DNA from: an uncultured Prevotellaceae bacterium
GTDB taxonomy: Bacteria > Bacteroidota > Bacteroidia > Bacteroidales > Bacteroidaceae
DNA: 64,000 nt
Reading direction: 5' to 3'
Assembly: GCA_902778255.1 (NCBI GenBank)
Contig: CACYXD010000003.1
Span: 124,001-188,000 of the forward strand
Below, piece after piece: positions 6,560 to 15,967 of this stretch (its first letter is position 1; every line of letters begins with the position of its first letter). The position numbers were made by a program, and so were the translations under genes. The notes under the pieces were generated by a model that was not told the DNA's origin, searched no databases, and saw nothing but the letters and a program-made list of their open reading frames with translations.

Positions 6560-9500
6560 ATGAGAAGGTTTTTATTTTTATGCTTGTCCTTTACATTTCT
6601 GATGATAGGAGGAAACCTCTGGGCACAGAAAATTTCTATGGATGATGCGAAACAGCGAGCGTTGCAGTTTTTTGCGAAATCATCAACATTAAGTAAAGGA
6701 AAAAAGAAAGTACCCCGAAAGAATCCGCGGATGGTGACTGCTTTGAGTAGTGATGCTTATTATATATTCAATGATGAGTCTAATGGTGGTTTCGTGGTCG
6801 TTTCGGGCGACAGTCGTACCAGATCTATATTAGGCTTTAGTGAAAGTGGAACTTTTGATGCTACCGCCATGCCAGCCAATATGTATGCATGGCTACAGGG
6901 CTACGCTGATGAAATCTCATGGCTGCAGCGGCAAGACGAGGATGGGCGGTTTGCTATGGCCACAGTTTCGAATCAGGTTTCTGATTCGGAGAGACTCCCC
7001 ATAGCTCCCCTTGTTACAACGACATGGAATCAAGGAGTACCATATAATAATAAAACGCCCCAGTATAAGAGCGGCAGCTACTACTATAGGTCGGCTACAG
7101 GTTGTGTGGCAACGGCAATGGCCCAAGTCATGAAGTTCCATCAATGGCCACAGGCTGAAACCGCAGTCATTCCTGGATACACGACCTCGTCATATAATAT
7201 GAGTTTATCTTCTCTCGCGGCTACTACCTTCAACTGGGAAAAAATGAGAGACAGTTATTCCGATGACTATACCACGGAAGAGGCTGATGCTGTTGCTACG
7301 CTGATGAAATACTGCGGCTGGTCCGTTATGATGGATTATGGTCCACAGTCTGGTTCCCGCACCGACCTTGTTGCTGATGCGCTCAAGTATTATTTTGATT
7401 ATGATTCTATTACGACGCAATATGTCTCCCGCAGTTACTACACTTATTCCAAGTGGGTTGACTTGATTTATCATGAACTGAAGAACAGCCGCCCGGTAGT
7501 CTATGGCGGACAGTCGTCTGGCGGTGGTCATGAGTTCGTTTGCGATGGCTATGTTTATGAGGACAGTACAGACTTTTTCCACATCAACTGGGGATGGGGT
7601 GGCGTGAGCGATGATTATTTCGTACTTTCTGCCTTGGACCCCGAAAAGCAGGGTATTGGTGGTAGTACGTCAGCTGATGGCTTTCATTATGGGCAGGATG
7701 CCGTTATTGGTATTCAGAAACCTTCTGAAGGCGGTACGGTGGCAGACATCGCACCAAATGTCCTTGATCTCACGTTGAACGCCATGAATCTAAGCAGCGA
7801 TACCGTTTTTATGGGCGAGTTGGTGTCTATCACACTGAATATCACCAATAATAGCGCAGACGACTATGATGGTGATATATATTTAGGCCTAAAAACAATT
7901 TATAACGGACAGTCCAGTTACTCTTTATTGGAAGGCAGTGACTTCTCTATTCCTGCCGGACAGACGAAAGATTGTGTCTTTACATATCGGCCAGAAACGT
8001 ATGGTGTCATGAATTTTGTGCTTTATTTGCCCAATACCATAGGCTCTTATACTACTGATGGGGAAGTTGCAGCCACGCTTACAGTCCTTAAGAGAGAAAC
8101 AAACATCTATGTGCCGGTGTATGGCTCGTATTGTGATGAATATATTAGAAGTCAATTCATTGTCCCTGCTGCGGATTTGAAAGAAATCCTTTATGCGCAA
8201 ATCAATGGAATGACGTTTTCTTCTTCACTGTCGTCTGTCGGCTGGGGGGAAGCTGAATTCGATGTATATCTGAGTGAAGTGGGCGATACATCCTTTTCTG
8301 ACACCACCTTATATGCTTGGTCTTTATTAGAGAGAGTTTATGCTGGCAATCTTTCTGTTAATGATTATCAGATGAAGATTGACTTTGATGTGCCTTATCA
8401 ATATATGGGTAAAAACCTTTTGGTAGGTATCAGACAAACAAAATCGGGTGATTATGCTCAAAGTAAATGGTATGGTATGAGTGCTATAGGTGCCTCTTTG
8501 GGCGGGCGTGAATCGAAAATTCAGATATATGATTTTTTGCCTGCTGTTGTTTTCGATACTACTCCTGACGTTGCTCCAGTTGGCTTCGCCACAGATGTTA
8601 CGATTGACTATGCGGGTGGACAGGAGGCGACTGTGACATGGACGTGCGATGTCGCCGCATGCGACATCTGTTTGAACGACTCCTTGATAGAAAACGTCAG
8701 CAGCCCCTATAAACTGACAGGTCTTGAATATGCCACGAGTTATATTGTGAAGGTGCGTGGCAGAACGGATAATGAGGCTAGCCGATGGTCAATACCTGTG
8801 AGATTCAACACCGAACTGGCTGAGGAATACTGTCAGATTACGTTAACGCTTACTGATACGTATGGTGATGGATGGAGTGGTAACGCCATCAAAATTGTGG
8901 ATGCGTTGAGTGGTATTGAAATTGGCACATATACCAATGAGAACCTTAATGAGACCAAGGGCTTTTCTGAGAATGAGCAGAATATTCATTTAGTGCGGGT
9001 GCCCAGCGGTAGGGACATTCAGTTCCTATGGGTAGCAGGAAGTTATAGTAGTATTCCATCTGAATGTATGTGGTCTGTCTCTGATGTCAATGATGAGGTT
9101 CTTTTTTCAGGAAAAGGTTCCAATTCGTTAACTACTGGTGATATTCTGTTTACTTATCATGTAGATTGTACGGTAACACCGTGGAGAAGCCCCTCAAATC
9201 TCATTGTAAAGGAGATTGGTTCGCACAGCGTGGTGTTAGAATGGACAGAAAACAGTCTTGTTCCTGCTACCGAATGGGTGGTGGCCTATAAGACCGATAG
9301 CATGGATAGCTATGAAGAAGTCACAACCAGTAATAATCCTTTTACGTTGGAAGGTCTAAAGGATGAGACAACGTACATGGTTAAGGTGAAACCCGCTACG
9401 GATGAGGTGGAAAAATGGAGTGATCTGGTCTATTTTACTACAGAAGTCATATGTCCTATCCCCGTTATTGTTGACGTAACTCCAGCCCCGACAAAGGCCA

Positions 9501-12500
9501 CTATTTCTTGGACTGGCAATGGTGATGTTTACAATGTGCGTTATAGAAGGGCAACTTCTGTACCTGTTGTTTTCAGTGATGACTTTGAGAATGGACTCGG
9601 TCAGTGGACTATATATACTGAGGGTGAGGCTCCGCAAACAGATGGATGGGTGTCGAATTCTTCTTCTGCGCATAGCGGAACCCATTCTGCCATAGCATGG
9701 AGTTGGAAAAGCTTAACTACCTATAATGCAGACAACTGGCTTGTCACGCCACAGGTGGCTTTTGGAAATGAACTGAGATTCTGGGTGCGTACAAGGATGG
9801 CTTATCCTGATAGTTGTGAGGTCCTTCTCTCTACTACGGGCAATGTCATTGAGAACTTTACAGATACATTACGGGCAATGGGTGCGGCATCGGATAACAA
9901 CGACTGGACGGAAATCAATATAGACCTTAGTCGTTATACTGGGCAGCAGGGGTACATTGCCATTCATCATGTGAGTAGCGACTGCTTCAGTCTTGAAATA
10001 GATGATTTTGCCATTTATGGCGAGGCTGATACGGTAGAATGGACGAATGCGTCAACTGAAGAAACGAGCATTGAGTTGACAGGGCTTTCTCCTGAGACTA
10101 CATACGAATTTCAGATGCAGGCAGTTAACTCGGAAGGTAGTTCAAAATGGACGGACTTGCATTATTTCACCACCATGGTCAAGAATCCTCTGCCCGTCAA
10201 TATTCACTCAGACTTAATGGCCGATGGTGCGACACTGAGATGGACGGGTTATGGTGATAGTTATAACGTTCAATACCGGACAACGGCTAATGATGATGTG
10301 CTCTTCTTCGAGGATTTTGAGGAACTCAAGGGCTCTTCTCTACCAGAAGGTTGGACCACTATTGATAATGATGGCGACGGAAATAACTGGTTCCTTTTCA
10401 CGCCGAGTGATATTATTGATATTAATGATATTAAAGGTGTTCCTACTGTTATGGGTAGGAGTTGTGTCACATCGGCCAGTTACAATAAATCTGCTCTTAC
10501 GCCAGACAACTGGCTCATTACGCCGCTCCTCAATCTTCAGGGGACCATGCGTGTATATCTGAGATCGCAGGACCCAGAATGGCCAGTCGAAAATTTTGCC
10601 ATATACCTCTCTACTTCGGGTACTTCTGTTGAGGATTTTTCTACAGAACTGGTGCCAGAAACTACTGCTACTAGCAACTATGTGGCATATACCGCAGACC
10701 TGAGCGCTTATGATGGACGGCAGGGATACATTGCCATCCGTCACTTTAATAGCACAGATCAATTCCGCCTAAATGTTGATAACTTCGGTCTTTATGGAAC
10801 ATCATCTGCTCCCGCTGGGGAGTGGCAAGAAATTACTGTCACCGATACAGTAGCTACGCTGAGCGGCCTGCCGACTAATAATGGATACGAATATCGCATA
10901 CGCAGTATTGTAGACGGAGAGCCAGGCGAATGGACCGAGAGTGGGGAATTCGCTTTGATCACCCTTCGTGACGAGGGTGTAAACAGCAAGATGATTATCA
11001 ATAATCAGGGAAAGAAGGCTCACGTAACCCTTGCGGGACGTACGCTTAAGAAAGACAAAAATTGGAATACGATTACCTTACCTTTTAATTTGACACTAGA
11101 GGGGAGTAGTTTAGATGGCGCTGTGGCTAAGACGCTTAACAAAGCTACCATGGACGCTTCTTGTGTGACTATGACTTTCAGTGACTCGCTGACATATATT
11201 CAAGCTGGTGTGCCATATTTTGTAAAGTGGGATGAAGGCGAGGATATTGTGAATCCTGTATTTTCGAATGTCGTTATCTGTTCAAAAGAAGGTCGTCACC
11301 TCAGTTACGCAATGGGCAATGTGAAGTTTGTTGGTAACTATGATGCTTTCAGTGTTGACACGCTGGTTAATAATGGTATTTATTATATGGCTGGTCGTGG
11401 TATAATGAGACATGCGGACAATGGTTATGTACAGAAAGCCTGTCAGGCATACCTGGAATTCTCAGATGAAGCGACAAAACGATGGCTAACGATAGATTTA
11501 GACGATCCCATGCCATTGGGAACCATCACAGGCAAGAATTACACCCGTGAGTATGGCGATGTTAATCCTGTGTTTGAGTTTACAACTGAGGGCATCACGC
11601 TTGAGGGTACCCCTGAGATTTTCTGTGAAGCAACAGCTACATCTCCAGTAGGTACCTATGACATCATTCTGAGAAAGGGAACTGTTGAAAATTATTATAA
11701 TGTGAAGTGCTTGATGGGTACGCTAACCATCACCAAGGCTCCTCTGACTATTGCCGCAGGCACCTATACGAAGGAGCAGTGGGAGGAGATGCCCGAGTTC
11801 ACCCTGACCTACACGGGCTTCAAGAACAATGAGACGGAAGATGTGCTGATCAAACAGCCGACGGTGAGTTGTGAGGCAACCGTGGAGAGTGCACCTGGTG
11901 AGTACCCTGTTACTGTGTCTGGTGCCAAGGCTCAGAACTATGACATCAGCTATACAAACGGAAAACTGACTGTGTTAGAGGGTCCAGAGCCTTACGCCGC
12001 ACTAAGCAATGGCAATACCGTGCTGACTTTCTACTATGATAAGAAGAAGGAAGAGCGACACGGTATGAACATCGGCCCGTTTAACCCTGACTTTTTTGTT
12101 TGGGATGATGAACGAGGATGGGGCGATGTTGCCTCACTCATTAAGCGTGTAGTATTCGACAAGACATTTGCTGAGTATAAGGGTGTGACAAGTATTGCAT
12201 CATGGTTCAATGGTTGTGAAAAACTTACTACTATTGATGGCATAGCAAACCTGAACACTTCGAATGTGACCGATATGTCTTTTGTGTTCGATGGTTGCTC
12301 TTCTCTGACTCGTCTTGACTTGAGTAACTTTAATACTTCGAATGTGACCGATATGACTTTTATGTTCAGAGGTTGCTCTTCTCTGACTCGTCTTGATATA
12401 AGTAGCTTTAATACTTCGAAAGTGACCAACATGGGCTGGATGTTTTTAGGTTGCTCTTGTCTGACAAGTCTAGACTTGAGTAGCTATAACACCTTGAATC

Positions 12501-13498
12501 TGACCGCTATGAATGGCCTGTTCAAGGAGTGCTCTTCTTTGACGAGTCTTGATTTGAGTAGCTTTGATACTTCGAATGTGACCGAAATGATAGACGTGTT
12601 CTATGGTTGCTCTTCTCTGACGAATCTTGATTTGAGCAACTTTTGTACTTCGAATGTGACCAACATGTATGCAATGTTCTCTGGTTGTTCTTCTTTGACG
12701 CGTCTTGATGTGAGTAGCTTTAATACTTCGAATGTGACCAACATGTATGCAATGTTCTCTGGTTGCTCTTCTCTGACTCGTCTTGATGTGAGTAGCTTTA
12801 ATACTTCGAATGTGACCTACATGGGCTGGATGTTCTCTGGTTGCTCTTCTCTGACTCGTCTTGACTTGAGTAGCTTTAATACTTCGAATGTGACCGACAT
12901 GGATGGCATGTTCTCTGATTGCTCTTCTCTGACTCGTCTTGACTTGAGTAGCTTTAATACTTCGAATGTGACCGACATGTACTGGATGTTCTCTGGCTGC
13001 TCTTCTCTAACGAGTCTTGATGTGAGTAACTTTAATACTTCGAATGTGACTAGCATGTGGTATATGTTCAAGAAGTGCTCTTCTCTGCCGAGTCTTGATT
13101 TAAGTAGCTTTAATACTTCGAATGTGACCGACATGGGGGAAATGTTCTTCGGATGTTCGGCTCTGGAAGCAATCTACGTCGGAGAAAAATGGAGCACTAA
13201 GGATGTGACTAATAGTGAGGGCATGTTTACAGGCTGCACCAAATTGGTGGGCGGTATGGGAACAGCGTATTCCAGTGCTCATACCGATGCAACCTACGCC
13301 CGTATTGATGGTGGTACGAAAGCTCCTGGCTATTTCACGGAATATAATTCGACAGGAATTACCGATATTCTTGCCAGCGGCGAGCCTTTCGATGTCTATA
13401 CCATAAACGGACAGATGGTTCGCAGCCACGTAACGTCGCTGAAAGGATTGTCCAAAGGCATTTATATGGTGAAGGGCAAAAAGATAATAGTGAAGTAA
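6560..13498 (+). CDS. C10-family (streptopain-like) cysteine protease fused to adhesin-like, MBG and BspA repeat modules
   Basis: A 2312-residue secreted protein. Residues 1-22 are a signal peptide. Residues ~23-115 look like the Spi/C10 propeptide (AYYIFNDESNGGFVVVSGD). The protease domain spans ~145-390, with catalytic Cys182 (SATGCVATAMAQVMKFHQWP), His324 (GGGHEFVCDGY) and the HINWGWGG motif at 341-348. Then follow Ig/FN3-like segments, a TLTDTYGDGWSGNAI segment near 765, two cleaved-adhesin-like modules (~1005-1150 and ~1250-1415, FENGLGQW and DNWLVTP / DNWLITP), two MBG-like modules (~1650-1805), about twelve 26-residue BspA-type repeats (~1884-2197, SSLTRLDLSSFNTSNVTDM) and a C-terminal sorting tail (GIYMVKGKKIIVK). 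It probably acts at the cell surface as protease plus adhesin. C10 relatives are usually 400-900 residues, so the length and the BspA fusion are unusual. Confidence 0.85.
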   Translation: MRRFLFLCLSFTFLMIGGNLWAQKISMDDAKQRALQFFAKSSTLSKGKKKVPRKNPRMVTALSSDAYYIFNDESNGGFVVVSGDSRTRSILGFSESGTFDATAMPANMYAWLQGYADEISWLQRQDEDGRFAMATVSNQVSDSERLPIAPLVTTTWNQGVPYNNKTPQYKSGSYYYRSATGCVATAMAQVMKFHQWPQAETAVIPGYTTSSYNMSLSSLAATTFNWEKMRDSYSDDYTTEEADAVATLMKYCGWSVMMDYGPQSGSRTDLVADALKYYFDYDSITTQYVSRSYYTYSKWVDLIYHELKNSRPVVYGGQSSGGGHEFVCDGYVYEDSTDFFHINWGWGGVSDDYFVLSALDPEKQGIGGSTSADGFHYGQDAVIGIQKPSEGGTVADIAPNVLDLTLNAMNLSSDTVFMGELVSITLNITNNSADDYDGDIYLGLKTIYNGQSSYSLLEGSDFSIPAGQTKDCVFTYRPETYGVMNFVLYLPNTIGSYTTDGEVAATLTVLKRETNIYVPVYGSYCDEYIRSQFIVPAADLKEILYAQINGMTFSSSLSSVGWGEAEFDVYLSEVGDTSFSDTTLYAWSLLERVYAGNLSVNDYQMKIDFDVPYQYMGKNLLVGIRQTKSGDYAQSKWYGMSAIGASLGGRESKIQIYDFLPAVVFDTTPDVAPVGFATDVTIDYAGGQEATVTWTCDVAACDICLNDSLIENVSSPYKLTGLEYATSYIVKVRGRTDNEASRWSIPVRFNTELAEEYCQITLTLTDTYGDGWSGNAIKIVDALSGIEIGTYTNENLNETKGFSENEQNIHLVRVPSGRDIQFLWVAGSYSSIPSECMWSVSDVNDEVLFSGKGSNSLTTGDILFTYHVDCTVTPWRSPSNLIVKEIGSHSVVLEWTENSLVPATEWVVAYKTDSMDSYEEVTTSNNPFTLEGLKDETTYMVKVKPATDEVEKWSDLVYFTTEVICPIPVIVDVTPAPTKATISWTGNGDVYNVRYRRATSVPVVFSDDFENGLGQWTIYTEGEAPQTDGWVSNSSSAHSGTHSAIAWSWKSLTTYNADNWLVTPQVAFGNELRFWVRTRMAYPDSCEVLLSTTGNVIENFTDTLRAMGAASDNNDWTEINIDLSRYTGQQGYIAIHHVSSDCFSLEIDDFAIYGEADTVEWTNASTEETSIELTGLSPETTYEFQMQAVNSEGSSKWTDLHYFTTMVKNPLPVNIHSDLMADGATLRWTGYGDSYNVQYRTTANDDVLFFEDFEELKGSSLPEGWTTIDNDGDGNNWFLFTPSDIIDINDIKGVPTVMGRSCVTSASYNKSALTPDNWLITPLLNLQGTMRVYLRSQDPEWPVENFAIYLSTSGTSVEDFSTELVPETTATSNYVAYTADLSAYDGRQGYIAIRHFNSTDQFRLNVDNFGLYGTSSAPAGEWQEITVTDTVATLSGLPTNNGYEYRIRSIVDGEPGEWTESGEFALITLRDEGVNSKMIINNQGKKAHVTLAGRTLKKDKNWNTITLPFNLTLEGSSLDGAVAKTLNKATMDASCVTMTFSDSLTYIQAGVPYFVKWDEGEDIVNPVFSNVVICSKEGRHLSYAMGNVKFVGNYDAFSVDTLVNNGIYYMAGRGIMRHADNGYVQKACQAYLEFSDEATKRWLTIDLDDPMPLGTITGKNYTREYGDVNPVFEFTTEGITLEGTPEIFCEATATSPVGTYDIILRKGTVENYYNVKCLMGTLTITKAPLTIAAGTYTKEQWEEMPEFTLTYTGFKNNETEDVLIKQPTVSCEATVESAPGEYPVTVSGAKAQNYDISYTNGKLTVLEGPEPYAALSNGNTVLTFYYDKKKEERHGMNIGPFNPDFFVWDDERGWGDVASLIKRVVFDKTFAEYKGVTSIASWFNGCEKLTTIDGIANLNTSNVTDMSFVFDGCSSLTRLDLSNFNTSNVTDMTFMFRGCSSLTRLDISSFNTSKVTNMGWMFLGCSCLTSLDLSSYNTLNLTAMNGLFKECSSLTSLDLSSFDTSNVTEMIDVFYGCSSLTNLDLSNFCTSNVTNMYAMFSGCSSLTRLDVSSFNTSNVTNMYAMFSGCSSLTRLDVSSFNTSNVTYMGWMFSGCSSLTRLDLSSFNTSNVTDMDGMFSDCSSLTRLDLSSFNTSNVTDMYWMFSGCSSLTSLDVSNFNTSNVTSMWYMFKKCSSLPSLDLSSFNTSNVTDMGEMFFGCSALEAIYVGEKWSTKDVTNSEGMFTGCTKLVGGMGTAYSSAHTDATYARIDGGTKAPGYFTEYNSTGITDILASGEPFDVYTINGQMVRSHVTSLKGLSKGIYMVKGKKIIVK
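12212..13150 (+). repeat. Twelve tandem 78-bp BspA-type repeats inside the protease gene
   Basis: Starts of the GGTTGCTC-type motif fall at 12293, 12371, 12449, 12527, 12605, 12683, 12761, 12839, 12917, 12995 and 13073, exactly 78 bp (26 codons) apart, with a slightly longer first unit at 12212. The core CTTTAATACTTCGAATGTGA is unchanged in most units. Such DNA-level identity suggests recent expansion by slippage or unequal exchange, so copy number may vary between strains. Confidence 0.9.
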
Positions 13499-13500
13499 AA

Positions 13501-13540
13501 AAGATTGCTGTCCATAAAAAGCGGGCAGCAATCTTTTTAT
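13501..13540. terminator. Bidirectional terminator between the protease gene and folK
   Basis: AAGATTGCTGTCC (13501-13513) pairs with GGGCAGCAATCTT (13523-13535), nearly perfectly. T-runs follow on the plus strand, and an A-run precedes, giving T's on the minus strand. It serves the converging genes ending at 13498 and 13571. Confidence 0.8.
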
Positions 13541-13570
13541 GTGTCATCAACTTCCTTTATGATGATGCTT

Positions 13571-14026
13571 TCATTCTCTTATCTCGTTGAGCGGAATCAT
13601 GACAAACGGACGCTCGTGCATCAGGGGGTGGGGGATTTTGAGGTCGGGCTCATCGATATGAAGATCGTCGAAAAGCAGGATGTCGATATCGATGGGACGA
13701 TCGTGGTAGATAGGTGATGGGTGATTGGAGCTGGGCGATGGGCGGTCGGTAGCGTGGACTTCAGTTTTACCGAGCTGGTGCTCAATGTGCTGGTTGGCTT
13801 TTAAAACCTGATGAGGCGAAAGAGGGGTCTCTACGAGGATGACGGCATTGACAAACTGATTCTCGGACTCATAGCCCCAGGGTTCGGAATAGAAAAGAGC
13901 AGACTGGCGCACCACGGTGCCAATCTGCTCGTTTATCAGTGAGATTGCTTTACGCAGGGTCTCTTCCTTGTCGCCCAAATTAGACCCAAGGCCCAGATAC
14001 ACCTGATGCAAATTCTCAATGCTCAA
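13571..14026 (-). CDS. folK: 6-hydroxymethyl-7,8-dihydropterin pyrophosphokinase
   Basis: A ~151-residue protein matching FolK, which transfers pyrophosphate from ATP to 6-hydroxymethyldihydropterin in cytoplasmic folate synthesis. The family signatures are YLGLGSNLGDKEETL at the N-terminus, EPWGYESENQFVNAVI in the middle and DRPIDIDILLFDD followed by IPHPLMHERPFVMIPL. A low-complexity SPSSNHPSP insert sits just before the DRPIDIDILLF motif. The longest frame opens with TTG inside AATTG-rich intergenic repeat DNA, so the true start may be a later TTG (14011) or GTG (14002). It is the last gene of the ftsX-uppP-truB-queA-folK operon, 10 bp after queA. Confidence 0.9.
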   Translation of the reverse strand: MSIENLHQVYLGLGSNLGDKEETLRKAISLINEQIGTVVRQSALFYSEPWGYESENQFVNAVILVETPLSPHQVLKANQHIEHQLGKTEVHATDRPSPSSNHPSPIYHDRPIDIDILLFDDLHIDEPDLKIPHPLMHERPFVMIPLNEIRE

Positions 14027-14036
14027 TTCTTAATTC

Positions 14037-15179
14037 TTAATCATCAACAACCAGCATGGCATCACCGTAGCAGCCGAACTTGAAGTCGTTTTTCAGGGCA
14101 AGCTTATAGGCCTCGACGGTGAGGTCGTAGCCGGCAAAGGCGGCGGTGGCCATCATCATGGTTGACTCGGGATGATAGAAGTTGGTGATGATGGTGTCGG
14201 CCAGTCCGAAGTCGTAGGGCGGGAAGATGAACTTATTGGTCCATCCGTCGAATTCCTTCAACAGACCATCGGTACCTACGGCTGACTCTGTGGCACGCAT
14301 GGTGCTGATGCCCACAGCGCAGATATGATGACCATCCTGCTTGGCTTGGTTCACAATCTGGCAGGTCTCAGGACCGATGAACATCTGTTCGGAGTTCATC
14401 TTGTGCTTGGTCAGGTCTTCCACCTCGATGGGGTCGAATGATCCCAGGCTGCAGTGAACGGTGAGGTAGGCGAACTGATAACCGCGAATCTCCATCATCT
14501 TCATCAGCTCACGACTGAAATGAAGACCGGTAGAGGGGGCGGTGACGGCACCTTCATTCTTGGCAAAGATGGTCTGGAACTGCTCCATATCGTCGGGCTC
14601 GGCCTTGCGGCGGTCAACGATATAGCGGGGCAATGGGGCTTCGCCAAGCGAGAATAGCTCGCGCTTGAACTCATCGTGAGGACAGTCGTAGAGGAAACGC
14701 AGGGTGCGTCCGCGACTGGTGGTGTTGTCGATAACCTCAGCCACCATCGGCCCTTCACCGTCGAAGAACAGTTTGTTGCCAATACGTATCTTGCGGGCAG
14801 GCTCTACCAGTACGTCCCACAGACGCAGCTCTTCGTTGAGCTCACGGAGCAGGAATACCTCGATCTGGGCATCGGTCTTCTCCTTGGTGCCATAGAGACG
14901 GGCGGGGAATACCTTTGTGTCGTTGAATATAAAAGTGTCGCCCTCATTGAAATAGTCAAGGAGGTTGCGGAAGGTCATGGGCTCTGTGGTGTCGTTGCCT
15001 TCGGCATCTTTCTTGAAAATGTCTATCTTCTCACTCTTCCTGTGGACAACCATCAGTTTGCACTGGTCGCGGTTATAGACGCGGTCAATGGTGCCGTCTT
15101 CGTTTTCGAATTTACGATGAGGCGGATAGAGGGCAATCTGTTCCTCTGGGAGTTTGAATTTGAATTGTGATAGTTTCAT
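14037..15179 (-). CDS. queA: tRNA preQ1(34) S-adenosylmethionine ribosyltransferase-isomerase
   Basis: A 380-residue cytoplasmic enzyme of queuosine synthesis that moves the ribosyl part of S-adenosylmethionine onto preQ1 at tRNA position 34. Family features visible are LSQFKFKLPEEQIALYPPH at the start, FIFNDTKVFPARLYGTK, the GAVTAPSTGLHFSRELM motif, and HCSLGSFDPIEVEDLTKHKM followed by NFYHPESTMMM. Length is normal, and the ATG start gives the usual N-terminus. The 80-bp gap to truB is AT-rich and holds two near-copies of ACAATAACTTTTTT. Confidence 0.95.
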   Translation of the reverse strand: MKLSQFKFKLPEEQIALYPPHRKFENEDGTIDRVYNRDQCKLMVVHRKSEKIDIFKKDAEGNDTTEPMTFRNLLDYFNEGDTFIFNDTKVFPARLYGTKEKTDAQIEVFLLRELNEELRLWDVLVEPARKIRIGNKLFFDGEGPMVAEVIDNTTSRGRTLRFLYDCPHDEFKRELFSLGEAPLPRYIVDRRKAEPDDMEQFQTIFAKNEGAVTAPSTGLHFSRELMKMMEIRGYQFAYLTVHCSLGSFDPIEVEDLTKHKMNSEQMFIGPETCQIVNQAKQDGHHICAVGISTMRATESAVGTDGLLKEFDGWTNKFIFPPYDFGLADTIITNFYHPESTMMMATAAFAGYDLTVEAYKLALKNDFKFGCYGDAMLVVDD

Positions 15180-15259
15180 ATTTTATACAATAACTTTTTT
15201 ACACAATAACTTTTTTCTTTAAGACACAGTAACATAATAACATTTTATTTGTTAATGCG

Positions 15260-15967
15260 TTAATCTGTCTTTATTGATAATTTGTCTTCCAGCCAGGCTG
15301 GGAATTCATCGAGCGTCAGGCAATCCTCGATGCGGATATCGCCAAGACGGGTGCGGCAGAGAGCAGTGAGAAAGGCTCCGCTGCCAAGGGCTTCGCCGAT
15401 GTCGCGGGCCAATGAACGAATATAGGTACCCTTGCCGCAACTCACGCGGATGCTCATCTGCATGGTGGCGGGGGTGAAATCGGTCAACTCTATCTCGTCG
15501 ATATGGATGGGCTTGGCTTTCAGTTCGGCCTCACTGCCCTGACGGGCCAGTTTGTAGGCACGGTGGCCATCGACCATCACGGCGGAATAGATAGGGGGCA
15601 CCTGCTGGATGTCGCCAACGAAAGTGGGGAGCACACGCTCTATGAGTTCGCGGGTGATATGGCGGGTGGGGTAGGTCATATCGACTGTATGCTCACGGTC
15701 GTAGCTTGGAGTGGTGGCCCCCAGTTGCAGGGTAGCCGTATATTCCTTAGAGGTCAGTTGCAGCGATTCTATGCGTTTCGTGGCCTTGCCAGTGCAGAGA
15801 ATCAGTACACCAGTAGCCAGTGGATCGAGGGTGCCGGCGTGACCCGTCTTCAGGCGCTTCACATGGAGTGCTTTCGACAAGCGGGTGCGGACATAAGCCA
15901 ACGCACCGAATGACGACATCCGGTAGGGCTTGTTGATATAGATGAATTCTCCCTCTTGAAAGTTCAT
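15260..15967 (-). CDS. truB: tRNA pseudouridine(55) synthase
   Basis: A 235-residue TruB that makes pseudouridine 55 in the T-loop of tRNAs. The catalytic Asp48 lies in TGHAGTLDPLATGVL. Other family motifs are INKPYRMSSFGALAYVR at the N-terminus, STPSYD-like TTPSYDREH, QVPPIYSAVMVDGHRAYKLAR and VSCGKGTYIRSLARDIGEAL. Length fits the short Bacteroidota form without a PUA domain. Its start codon directly follows the uppP stop with no spacer, implying translational coupling. Confidence 0.95.
   Translation of the reverse strand: MNFQEGEFIYINKPYRMSSFGALAYVRTRLSKALHVKRLKTGHAGTLDPLATGVLILCTGKATKRIESLQLTSKEYTATLQLGATTPSYDREHTVDMTYPTRHITRELIERVLPTFVGDIQQVPPIYSAVMVDGHRAYKLARQGSEAELKAKPIHIDEIELTDFTPATMQMSIRVSCGKGTYIRSLARDIGEALGSGAFLTALCRTRLGDIRIEDCLTLDEFPAWLEDKLSIKTD

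Noticed and set aside
12034-13134. Antisense frames with repeated VTFEVLKLLKSRRVREEQP motifs
   Set aside because: They are the mirror of the 78-bp BspA repeats. Repeat identity keeps the opposite frame open.
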